From positions 62,950 through 126,949 of the forward strand of contig UESW01004258.1 of NCBI GenBank assembly GCA_900491605.1: a DNA stretch of 64,000 nt, written 5' to 3'. Both the position numbers and the translations under genes were made by a program. This document shows, in pieces, positions 10,422 through 21,990 of this stretch; position 1 is the first letter of the stretch, and each line of letters opens with the position of its first letter. The notes under the pieces were generated by a model. The model saw only the letters and a program-made list of their open reading frames with translations, did no database searches and had not been told where the DNA came from. The stretch comes from Calamus simplicifolius. Taxonomy: Eukaryota; Streptophyta; Magnoliopsida; Arecales; Arecaceae.

Positions 10422-13400
10422 TCTAGCAAACATACCTTTAATCTTCGTTCATGATATTCTCCTTGCAAATGTCCAATTATAGGCATTTCAATAACTGTAG
10501 TGATGAAAAGAACTATTTTTTGATGCTAGCATTGAAGAGAGAGGCACAAGGATTTGCACCAAGGCAAGGATCTGCACTTTGACTATTGTCCTCTTGGAAG
10601 AGGAGGAAAACAAAAATTATGAGTTTGTCTGCTAGCTACTTGAATTCCTTGTCCAATTTCCATTTGGCTATTAGATTGTTTTGACAAACTCCACTTTGAG
10701 CCATCCCTTCCCTATTGGCAAAAACTTTCATGAAAGGTGTGCCACCTCCAGCACCTCAACAAGTAGATTACTATAAGAAAATTCCTCGCCCTAGCAATCC
10801 CTGCTGCACCTGTCTTCTTTGCTTGTCCTTGGGCCACAATGGGTAAGGCAATCATCTTTTTTTTCTTTCTTTTTGATTTGGTCTCCCTTGTTTTGAGTTG
10901 GGAGTTCTGTTACCTCCAATTGTTGGCCGATTGTCTTTATTTTTTTTGGGGCATACATTGTTTTCATCTTATTCTCTGAAATATTCTTGAAGAAGAAAAA
11001 CGTTCCTATTCTTACTCTAGTAACCTTGGTTAAGGGCAAGTCTTCTCAGTTTCTTCTGTTCATTTCAACATATCTCTTATTTCTTATTGAATATATGAAG
11101 TTATTTAAGCTTTTACTTATATTGATTCCACTGATAATTTTTAAGATAAAGGGAGATAGACTCACTGCACCATAATTACCTTGGTACCAATACTGGAAAA
11201 ATCATCACCAAGATTCAACTCGAAACCTCTAGTCGCTTAGTGAACTGGTGTAACCACTTGGGCAAGCCCCAGTTCATATGTCGATTCCTTGTTATTAACT
11301 TGCTTTCTCCTAAGAAATGACTTGTCTTTCTTTTCTTGCCACACCTATTCATTTTTCTTCAAGAAAAGTTTTATAAATAAATTTTTCTATTGTAATGGAA
11401 TATCCCTATTAACCTGAAACAATGCAAGGAAAAGTGGTATAAATGTTGTATGTGTTTGTCAAAGGTATATATGCGTTGGTTATCTGAAGGAAACAAATGG
11501 GATGAATTGTTTTGGAAACAATCTTTATTCTTCTCTTTGTTGCAATGTCCTTTAAATTTTTGACCACGATAGAGTTCAAAAGAATTTCTGCTTGACTTGA
11601 TGAGCAATTATATTTTTCTGCTCCATAATTCCACGCTAATCTCATCCAATGTCAATAAACCAGTACTTCTGTTGGCTGAAAACATCAAGTGGATTTTGTG
11701 AAGCCTTGGCATGTTGATAATCTTGTTCTTGTGTCACAAACATGTGAAGCATGCATGCCAGATAATGAGAAACAGAACAAAACCAGCACTAGAGCTTTAC
11801 TTTCAGAAAAGAGTTGGCTTATTATTCACTTTAAACGGTTGACTGTTTCATTGTTTTTGGAATGCTTAATAAATTTTAGAAGTCACCAAGTAATATTATA
11901 AAGACATGATATATGGATACAGAATATATGTAAGCGATCTTTTTAACTTATGTTTACTCATTATATTTTATGACTGTTATATATGTTACTAGTTGATAAC
12001 CAATATTCTGCATGAAATTGCAGAGGAAACTTGCTGAAATGATAACTTGATTGAGAAAAAAGGATGAAATAACATAGGCAACTATTAATATGCTTGCTTA
12101 AAAATTATGGATGGCAGCTAGCAAACCAGTAAAAGTAGAGATCAATTAAATTCATAATAAGAGTTCACTTTTGTATGCTTTGGCTAAAACTGGATTTCCT
12201 TTAGGTAAAAACCATAATGGGGCTGACATAGTAGTTATATAATTATTTCAGTGATCTGTTTCATTTGGTTAAAAAGCCCAAATGTTTTGTTTTAAGAATT
12301 ACTATAGGATAGAACTTTTCCCTAGTTGACGGCCTTTTGGTTAAACCAATCCCATGAATTGTAAACATGGTCAATCGTGTTGCCCAGTTGAAGCAGATGT
12401 CATCCTGTACATTCATTGCACTTCAACCATAGCTTCTTTAATCATAATGAAGCCCTATATTCAGTCCATGCTTGTTGGCTGAACTAACTGAAATCATACA
12501 ATTCTGTATCTTTTTTATCACAATTCAAATCTCACTATAGTTTTCCACCATTATTCATGTGGACGATACTCTTATATGCATTTGTCCATTAATCAAAATG
12601 GCCCCCAACACTGTTACGCATGACAGAATACTTCTTTTGTTTTGTCCAGAATTCTATGTAAAATTTATAATTTGCTTATCCCTGATTGCACTGATTTGAA
12701 ATTCTCTGAAGACGAATAGTAACACATTCTTAATTATTAAAAGAGACTGATAGGTGTCATCCTAAGATTATGAACCTTAAGATAGAAATTTGCAACATGA
12801 TGTTGCTGTCAATACATTTTGTCATGATGAAACTTTGACAACAATTGATGATTGCCTCCTTGTAACTATAGCAGACAGCAAATCTGATGTTCATGTTATC
12901 TCCATCTGAAGTTTTTCTGTGATATCAGTTCCTTGCTGTGATAATGCCTATACATACCTTAGATGTTGATTCCATTTTTTCCACTTATAGTGTTGGTGAT
13001 AAAATAACATTTTCTTTGATTATCTTACCCCTAGGATTGTGGTAATGGACTAAAATTTGATATAAAATTTTACCATCTCTGTCACCTAAAACCCTTAAAT
13101 GGGTTGGTTGGTATCCATTTAAGAATCTCCTTTAGCATCATGCTTTCCTATGCCTATATGCACTACAAAAATATTCCTACTTGCATTAATGCTATTCTCC
13201 ATCCTATTTGTATAATGGCATCTTACAATGAGGTGCACTGAAGGTTCCCCTTAAGATTTGGTCCACCAACCACCATCCTTGAGACAACTTGATCATTTTC
13301 TTTTCCACCTCGGATATTACCATGACAAATGCCAGCCTTCTAGTACAATACAGAAGGTTAGATCCATGTGATACTTGTTATTGATTCAGAAAAAATGACA

Positions 13401-16400
13401 TTTTGGAAAGACCTAGAATTTTCTGAACAGAAAGTTGGAAACCAATTATATCAACTATGAAAAAGGGGAAATTGTATTACTTTACTACCGTCCTAGATGA
13501 AGCAAAGATACCCCATCCTTGATTTTCTAGATAACTACTAAACTGTATTGCAAGCATTAGTTGGTTTCCTTTAACCACTTTAGGTATTACTCTTGTATGC
13601 ATCAACACCTCTGGGGATACTTGTCAGATACTTTGAATTGTAGCAGTGAAGAATCTTGGTTTCTTGTATGGAACATCACAAGCAAGATGAAGAAAGCATG
13701 TAAATTGATGACTTACAGCATGAAGTATTGTGGTTTAATGCTAAATTGAGAAGGCTCTCAAGATTGCACGTATTTTGATGGTTGTCTGTCACCAGATGTC
13801 AATCCTCCAATGAATTATGCCAACATGTCTTCTCATGATTTAAGCAACTGCCTCTTATGCAATTTTTCTGTAATGGATGGTCATAAAGCTTAATTTTATA
13901 ACTAGTTTGTATTTTGAGAATTTTTCCTTTTGACATCTGCCTGTTGATTTGGTTAGAAACTATCAAAATACATTAATTTTGGTTTCTAGGCTTTTTTTTT
14001 GTGGTATGGATCATGATGAACTGTTTGGATCTTGAATTTGGTTAGACCATCATTGATTTTGAATCAATAATTCCATTTCCAAGGTTTTAACATAAAAGTG
14101 CACATGTGCATTCATGCGCATGCTTGCATGTTGGAGAGTTGGATTTTTTTTATATTTTTTTTGGTTGTTGGTGTAAGATATTGATTTATTGATGACAGAG
14201 ACCTTATTGATGCATATGAACAGCCAGATTTGTTTGTACATGGTTTCTGTTACGACCTGTCCAGTGTCTGCCTGGGTTGTACTTCCTTTATTGCATGTAA
14301 ATTGATTTCATGTTTAGCTTTATTTTAGTAACTTTCCCCTAATATATTATACTCCTGTGACTACATTACAGGGAATGATGTCATCTTCGTTAGTTATATT
14401 ATGTGAAGGAGGTTCTGAATGCTCTCCAGGTGTTTCCTAGACATATAAGAAAATTGATATGTATGGTGGTGCCATGCTTTCATATAACCGGATGGCTTTG
14501 AAGCATCAGAGTTGGGCTTGAATACTACGTCGACGTTGGCAATCCTTTTGACTCGAAGATTTTTTCTTTCTTTTTTTCCCCCCTTTTCTCCTCTAGTATG
14601 GGTTACATGTGAGGGGGTGCATGCATGCCTGCAGCTCTCCTTGCATGAAATATAAAGGAATCTTGATTCCTGAAGCTTTGGTCTTTTCTTTATATCTTTT
14701 ACTGCTTTAACTTTTTTTGTATACAAACTTATTCTCTGGTAATGTTTCACTGACATGGAAACATTGATATGGACTGCTGAATGTACGAACACTTAGCAAA
14801 CCAAATGCAGTTTTTTGGTCCTCTTTATTTTATGCATGGCTGATGGTTCCCATGTAAAAAAGCATCGATGGCATTGTACAAGGTATATGCGGTGTCTGTG
14901 ACAAGCAAAATTAGGGACTGCATGTGATGAACAACGCTAACATGTCGGTCTGTCTTGTTTCGAAGTGGGATGGGTATTCTACATTCCGGGTACATGCCAG
15001 TACCTTGGTGGGCCTTGAATGATATACCCATCACGGATGGGAGAAGTCTATGACTTGATTACGGAAGCCATTCAAATGAATCTTAACTCAGGACGTCCTC
15101 CATTTGGTGTTCTTCGACTCTGCTGAAGCTTTTGAATTGAGTCTTCATTGTGTTTCAGAGAGGGGCTGGGCTGCAAGTCTAGCACTGGTGAGGTATGGCA
15201 GGAGCAGCAATCCTGACGGGATGACCTTACAATGTGGCATGCTGGTTGGTAGGTCAGCACATTTATTCTCTCTTATGGTTTTGCGAACATCCCATTGATC
15301 AAAAAAGTATATTTATTGAGTTCCAAGTGCTCAAAAAGCCATAAATAAATTTGAAAGTCTCCCTCTCAGATTGGCATGTCAAGTGAATGCAGGCTGAAGC
15401 TGCTCCACCTGCCAGTGTTGGGAAGGTAAAAAGGCAATAAATAAGAGCAGTAGGGCCCCGTGCAGGGAGTTACAGTGGCTTCATCACACTTTCACATTGA
15501 TCTCGACGGTGACAGAAGGTGGCAGTGCGAGGTGATTGCTACTGTGCTTTTGCTTCAAGCCATTCACTTTGGCACATAGGTAGTTGCGTTCATTGGTTTC
15601 TTTTTTCGTGGTGCTAGTAGCATTTTAGTTGCTTCAATGCTTTTGGTTTTTGAGAATGATGCCCTCAGCTGAAGCCATCTTTTTCCTAATTAGTTATTAC
15701 TTATTAGCCAGACTTAAATCAGAGTTGGATGCTCTGAGAAACTAATGATGTGCAATTGGATTTTTGCACCATGGGAGCACCTAACTTGAATGAAATCTGG
15801 CAGTTGGCCAAGACAGGTCCTTTAGTATTTCATCTCTCATGCTGATAAAGCTGAATTTAGCGTGAAGGTTTGATGACTGTTCTCCAATTTCATGGTTTTC
15901 ATCAGTTGGACCAGTGCAAACTGTCATCATCTTCTAATTTGACCATAACGTTTTGGTAATAATGCCAACTATTAACACTCCTCGTGTAAGTCTGAATCTC
16001 TCTTTACTGGCTAGTCGGTGTGGAGCTCTATTAATGGCACAATTTAAAACAGCAATTCAATTGACAAAGATGAAATGCTTTACGCTTCCCTAAAAGATAT
16101 TAAATGTTATGTGATAAATTCTTCTTTGATGGGCAAATTAATGTAATTGAAAATATTAGACAGCAAAAGAAAAAAGAAAATCAAATGATTTGTCTACGGG
16201 AAAAACTTTGAATTCTTCAAAAGAATGAAATTCAAAATTTATAACTTAAAACTCGAAAATAAAAAACAACTTAAAATGAAAATGGGAATGACCGAAACCA
16301 ATAGCCACAAATACCATCACGAAGGATTACAAATTCAACCAACCAATGAAAGAAGAAGAAGAAAAGAGGAGATAGGGTCAGTAATTTCATTTATTTTATT

Positions 16401-16480
16401 TCGTGAGGGCATTTCTGATAATCGTTTGACAAGGGAAAATGACAATAGTTCAAGAAATTCTGGTCATCTGAAGAACATTT
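10422..16480. other. Long AT-rich stretch without a recognised gene
   Basis: About 6 kb in which I find no exon series, RNA gene or intact transposon on either strand. The longest frames (14394-14792 minus; 15104-15298 plus) lack domains and look random. The sequence is consistent with intergenic DNA, or with a long PTPA 3' intron if that gene has a distant last exon. Confidence 0.5.
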
Positions 16481-16509
16481 CAAATAATCACCAGCAGTTG
16501 GTATATGAT

Positions 16510-19276
16510 AGCCAGATTCTCTCTCTTCTTCATCAGGAGTGCCCTTCCCTCATCGTTGATGATTTTAATTGCATTATCGGTGTCAATGAAAAGAGAGGGG
16601 GCAGATAGTTTTTTGATTCAGTAAAGATAGCAGAGTTCAGGTCTTTCATTTCTTCTGCTGGGGTGCTTTTGACTTGGGGTTGTCGGGTCCCAGTTTACTT
16701 GGTATAATAACCGCTAGTGTTCTCGGGTCCCAGTTTACTTGGTATAATAACCGCCAGGATTCTTCTCGGATTTGGAAGAGATTTGATAGGGCTATGGCCA
16801 CGACCCACTGGCTTCAGATGTACCCCTCTACCATTGTTACTCATCTTCCAAGATAGTTTCTGACCACTGTCCTATCCTTATTTGCATGGAGGCGGTGATG
16901 CAGCAGCAGAAACAGTTTCAGTTTGAGCAGTTTTGGACTTCTTACTCTGCAGCTCGAACCATTATAGCTCAGGTGTGGCATATACATGTGCGAGGTTGTG
17001 CTACGTACAAGCTGTCTAGGTGACTTAAGTTAGCCAAACGCCGACTTTTTAGATGGAACAGAGTGGAAGTTAGGGATCTAATCAGGAAAGTTGAGCAGGT
17101 GGAAGCTGAAATAGCTACTTTACAGAGTAGAGAAGACAATGAAGGTTATCTCCCTGGTTCTGATCTCTCTGCCCTACGTGCTCGCATCCAGTGGATTCGT
17201 GATGGGGATTGCAACACTAGATTCTTTTACCAAGCCACCCTGAAGCGATGTGTTGCTGACAGGATTTGCCATTTGGCTGATAAGGATGGGCATTATCAGG
17301 AAGATATCCAGGTTATTATGGACCAGCTTCTTCACTTCTTTCAGTCCCGTTGGGCTGAGCACACAAGTGATGGGTTCCCTGTCCACCTGGTCTCATTTTC
17401 TAAGAAGGTCTCAGCTGATGAAAATGACCTTCTTATAAGGCCTATCACTGAGGATGAGATTCGAGCTACATTATGGGACCTTGGCCCCGATAAGGCCCCT
17501 GGGCCTGATGGGTTTCTACCCTTTTTCTTCATGTCATATTGGAATATTATGGGCCATGATGTAGTATAGGCCATTCAGAATACTTTCCAAGCTAAATCTA
17601 TTCCTGCCCAATTGTTACTCATCTTCCAAGATAGTTTCTGACCACTGTCCTATCCTTATTTGCATGGAGGCGGTGATGCAGCAGAAAAACAGTTTCGGTT
17701 TGAGCAGTTTTGGACTTCTTACTCTGCAGCTCGGACCATTATAGCTCAGGTGTGGCACATACATGTGCGAGGCTGTGCTACGTACAAGCTGTCTAGGTGA
17801 CTTGAGTTAGCCAAACGCCGACTTTTTAGATGGAACAGAGTGGAAGTTAGGGATCTAATCAGGAAAGTTGAGCAGGTGGAAGCTGAAATAGCTACTTTAC
17901 AGAGTAGAGAGACATGAAGGTTATCTCCCTGGTTCTGATCTCTCTGCCCTACGTGCTCGCATCCAGTGGATTCGTGATGGGGATTGCAACACTAGATTCT
18001 TTTACCAAGCCACCCTGAAGCGATGTGTTGCTGACAGGATTCGCCATTTGGCTGATAAGGATGGGCATTATCAGGAAGATATCCAGGTTATTAGGGACCA
18101 GCTTCTTCACTTCTTTCAGTCCCGTTGGGCTGAGCACACTAGTGATGGGTTCCCTGTCCACCTGGTCCCATTTTCTAAGAAGGTCTCAGCTGATGAAAAT
18201 GACCTTCTTATAAGGCCTATCACTGAGGATGAGATTCGAGCTACATTATGGGACCTTGGCCCCGATAAGGCCCCTGGGCCTGATGAGTTTCTGCCCTTTT
18301 TCTTCAGGTCATATTAGAATATTATGGGCCATGATGTAGTATAGGCCATTCAGAATACTTTCCAAGCTAAATCTATTCCTGCCCAATAGAAAAGGACTCT
18401 CATTACCCTTGTGCCCAAATGCTCGGATGCTTCTACCCCTCTTCACTATCGGCCCATTAGCCTTTGCACTACATTGTATAAGGTATGTGCCCGGCTCTTA
18501 GCCTCTCGATTGAGGAAGGTGATTCTCGCATTATATCTATAGAGCAAGGAGCCTTTATTAGAGGCCGCAGTATATCGGATAATATCCTTATAGCCCAGGA
18601 GTTTATGCACGATCTTCATAGAGCCCTTGGTCGACACTGTCTGATGGCTATTAAACTGGATATAGAACGTGCTTATGATAGATTGAGCTGGGGTTTTCTG
18701 CATCGTACTCTTATGGAATTTGGGTTTAACGGTTGCTTTATTTATTGGATTATTGCTTGCATCCATTCTTCATCTTTCTCTATTCTTATTAATGACAGTC
18801 GAACTGATTTCTTCCACTCCGCTGTGGGTCTGAGATAGGGTTGCCCGCTATCCCCTTTATTTTTTATCCTTGCTGCGGATGACTTATCGCGTGCGCTCTA
18901 CCGGGCACAGCATGATCATTGCATTGCCCCCTTCATGGCAGGTCCGGATAGGCCAGCGGTCTTCCACCTTCTATTTGCTGATGACTACATTTTACTAGGT
19001 CAGGCCGATGTCAGCACTGCGACTACTTATGCTTCTATCATTCAGACCTACAATCAGGCCTCTAGGAAGAAGGTTAATTTACAAAAGTCAATGATGTATT
19101 TTAGTCCGAAGATTTCCACTACTATAAGGGAAGCCATCCTTCATACTTTTGGAACCCTCAACCAGGCTGATCGTCTATCGTATCTAGGGATGCCTATCAC
19201 AGAAAGGCGACAACGATGTAGTGATTATAGTGATATCGAGCGCCGGGTCCATGAACTCATTGATGGGTGGCAATAA
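16510..19276 (+). pseudogene. LINE ORF2 fragment: endonuclease end and reverse transcriptase
   Basis: Endonuclease-exonuclease-phosphatase motifs appear around 16555-16830 (DFNCIIG, FTWYNN, RFDRAM). They are disrupted by a ~40-bp tandem duplication at 16683-16762. The RT follows with RARIQWIRDGDCNTRFFYQ, DKAPGPDGF, EQGAFIRGRSISDNILIAQE, KLDIERAYDRLSW, GLR-stop-GCPLSP and the catalytic FADD at about 18974-18985. The stop within GLRQGCPLSP (TAG at 18836) is one C-to-T change from CAG. The block from endonuclease end to early RT is present twice in tandem. Frames are broken in several places, so no functional enzyme can be made. Confidence 0.85.
16833..18385 (+). repeat. 778-bp tandem duplication within the LINE
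   Basis: Unit 1 (16833-17610) and unit 2 (17611-18385) are nearly identical, both starting ATTGTTACTCATCTTCCAAG and ending TCTATTCCTGCCCA. Differences are few. Unit 2 lost bases at GCAGCAGCAG and in the AGAGAAGACAATG stretch, and there are scattered substitutions. The very low divergence says the duplication is much younger than the LINE insertion, or is an assembly artefact. Confidence 0.9.
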
Positions 19277-19299
19277 CTGGATTATCTATGATGGCGATG

Positions 19300-21870
19300 A
19301 TCACCCTTATGCGTTTGGTTCTCATATCTCTTTCTCTTTATCTACTTTCCAATGTTGCTGTCCCGATCACTTGTCTGAGAAGGATAGAGAGATGTTTTAG
19401 GGACTTCCTCTGGGCCTCGATGTAGGATGGTCATGGTATCCACCTACAGGCTTGGGACTTTGTTTGCAAGCCAATTTCTGAAGGGGGCCTTGGCATTCAG
19501 TCATTGATTGTGCGGAAAGAGGCTCCACTTGCCAGACATGCCTCTCGATTCATTCTTGATCCGCACAACTTTTGGAGTTCATTCATGTGTGCTAGATATG
19601 GTGAGTGGACCCCTGCTACGAATTTTCAGTCTCCCTATGGTTATTCTTTTTTTTAGGAGGTATGCAGACATGCTCCTGATATCTTGGAGAACATCACATG
19701 GATGATTAGTGATGGTACATCAATGGATATTGTCTAGGATATGTGGATTGCAGATAGGGCTAAAAACGGATCGAATACGGATCGGATAGTAGTATATCCA
19801 TATTTGTATCCATATTTTTTAACAGATACAAATACGGATACGAATACTAAACGGATATTAAAATTTATGTCCATATTTATTCTAAACGGATATAGATATG
19901 AATTGAATATCAAGCATATCCATATTTGTTATATACGGATATGGATACGAATCAGATATCAAGCATATCCATATTTATTATATACGGATACGGATACAAA
20001 TAGGATATCAACCATATCAATATTTGTTATATATGGATACAGATATTAATCGGATATTAAGGTAATGTTTGATAAAAATATTGTCCTATACCATCTGGTA
20101 TCGATCTATATTATCCAATTTTGAATGGCACTATGCCTAGAAATGAGAAAAGATATAGAGAGCATATCTCCATATTTGGTAGGTACTTTACTACATCACT
20201 TATAATATATTAAATATATTAAACCACCGATAATTTTAGGTGCTAGTTTTGCAAACCTTGGTTTTTAGGTTTACCTAATTTAAGTTTATATATTAGTTGA
20301 GCTAAAACTCATTAACATGTTATATTATGTCTTATATTATCATTTCTGAATATTCTTATACTGTTCTTGCACCCACTTTCATACCATTATCTTGTGCTAG
20401 GCTGAAAAAAATGTATATCCGTATCCGTATCCGAATCCAATTACCTTTTGGATTAGATATCCGAATTCATATCCAAATCCGATTAAACTGCAAAATAAAA
20501 AAATCTGTATTCGTATCCGTATCCGTATCTGATTACCTTTTGGATTCAATATCCGAATTCATATCCGAATCTAATTAAACTACAAAATAAATATCCGAAT
20601 TTGATATAATTCGAATACAGATATGGATACGGTCGGAGTTTATCCGACCCATTTTCAGCCTTAATTGCAAAGCTCCCACTCTCATGCTGGCCTACTTTTA
20701 TCAGTACCGAGGTTCCTTGTAGAATGAGAGTCAATGATATGATATCTCAGGATCTCTCCTCCTGGCATAAACCCACGGTGTCCCGATTATTTGGTATCGA
20801 GCTAGCCCACCATATCCTCTCTCTTCCACTCATCGTAGGCCATATTGAGGATACCAAATTATGGAAGAGATATTATCTTTCCAGTGCACTGATCAAGGAT
20901 CTTATGCAGATTTATAGGCCACAGGCTCAACATATGTTCGATGCAACATGGGTTTAGAAGCTTCCCATCCATCCCAGGCTTCAACTCTTTACATGGAAGC
21001 TTTTGTGGGATTGTCTCCCTACTTGCGCCTTTCTTTCGGACAGGGGTTTGTCCATTCAGACAACTTGTCCTTGATGTGGCTTAGGGGATGAGACTATTGA
21101 TTATACAATTTTTATCTGCCCCATAGCTAGACAAATCTGGCATTACGTATATCAGTTTAGGGAGAGGGGCATGGTCTCTTGTAGGACCTCTTTTCTGAGT
21201 GACATTCGGAGGAATAATCAGCAGCGGGGATCCATTTGGATAGCCACAGCATACCAGATATGACTATCAAGGAATCAACTTATATTCACTGAAGAACTGT
21301 CTCCCCCCAGAGGAGTGTTCGGAATGCCTTATCTTTCTCTGCTGATTATACACTCTACTGCTCTGCTAATGATTCTGACAGCTCTAGTCACTGGGGTTCC
21401 CCTGCTACTTCGGTAGCAAACCGGCAAATGGTTTTTATTTCTTGGGAACCCCTCCCCAGGGTTTGTTAAAATCAACTTCGATGGGAGTGTGCGGGGCATA
21501 TTAGCTGATGCTGCTTTTATCATTCGAGAGGTAGATGGAGCTATGTTGGCTGCCAGAGGATTTAGCCTTTTAGATTCCTCTGTCCCTTTAGTGGATCTTT
21601 ATATAGCATGGGCTGACATTTCCTATGCTGCTAGGATCCTCCATGCTCGGAGTCTTTTTATTGAGGGGGACTCTCTTACTGTCATTCGATGGTTGTAGAG
21701 AGATTGTTGTAATCGGGTTCCTGTCAACCCTCTGCTTACTGATATCTGATCTACCCTGTGTGATATGCATAGGTACCGGATTCGATATGTTTACCGGAAA
21801 GCTAACTCGACGGCAGATTGGGTGGCAGCCTTGGTAGCTCATCTATCTGGGTTTTGTTTTAGAAATAAGG
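19300..21870 (+). pseudogene. LINE ORF2 3' part: zinc-binding region and RNase H, interrupted
   Basis: After the RT, coding text continues through GDFVCKPISEGGLGIQSL-like residues to about 19754. It is then cut by the hAT-like element and resumes at 20672. The zf-RVT-like block lies at about 20970-21150 (WKLLWDCLPT, CGLGDETIDYTIF, CPIARQIWHYVY), with its first cysteine followed by a stop. The RNase H domain spans about 21465-21850 (KINFDGSVRG, FIEGDSLTVIRWL, RKANSTADWVAAL), with several in-frame stops. An A-rich tail follows shortly after. This is a dead remnant. The RNase H is the type found in a subset of plant L1 LINEs. Confidence 0.8.
19755..20663. mobile_element. hAT-like non-autonomous element nested in the LINE
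   Basis: A 909-bp insertion begins TAGGGCTAAAAACGGATCG and ends in its imperfect inverse (TAAGGCTGAAAATGGGTCGG on the other strand). It is flanked by ATTGCAGA (19747-19754) and ATTGCAAA (20664-20671), an 8-bp duplication with one mismatch. LINE coding text continues on both sides, which confirms insertion. The left ~290 bp and right ~240 bp consist of many GGATAC/ATCCGTATCC-type sub-terminal repeats in opposite orientation. The centre is AT-rich. I find no transposase. Confidence 0.82.
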
Positions 21871-21990
21871 TGATCCCTGTTCTATTGTACTTAAGTAAAT
21901 TCTTTTTTTTTTGATATATCTAGGTTGACTTGCATCAGATTGATGTGATCACTCGTTTTTACCATTAAAAAAAAAAGAAAAAAAAATTCA

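Larger units (their letters stand above)
16490..21990 (+). mobile_element. Decayed L1-type LINE with RNase H domain
   Basis: In order, the plus strand shows the C-terminal part of an endonuclease, a reverse transcriptase, a zinc-binding RT-associated segment and an RNase H domain. An A-rich tail follows at 21967-21989. The 5' end is missing: no ORF1 and no N-terminal endonuclease. The copy is full of stops and small indels, carries a 778-bp tandem duplication at 16833-18385, and is split by a nested hAT-like element at 19755-20663. Order and motifs match plant L1 elements that carry RNase H. I could not identify target-site duplications. Confidence 0.85.

Noticed and set aside
16225..16500. 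N-terminal ~90 residues of a 127-residue frame before the LINE endonuclease
   Set aside because: The lysine/asparagine-rich text is AT-rich flank read in frame with the LINE fragment. Only the last ~30 residues resemble the endonuclease.
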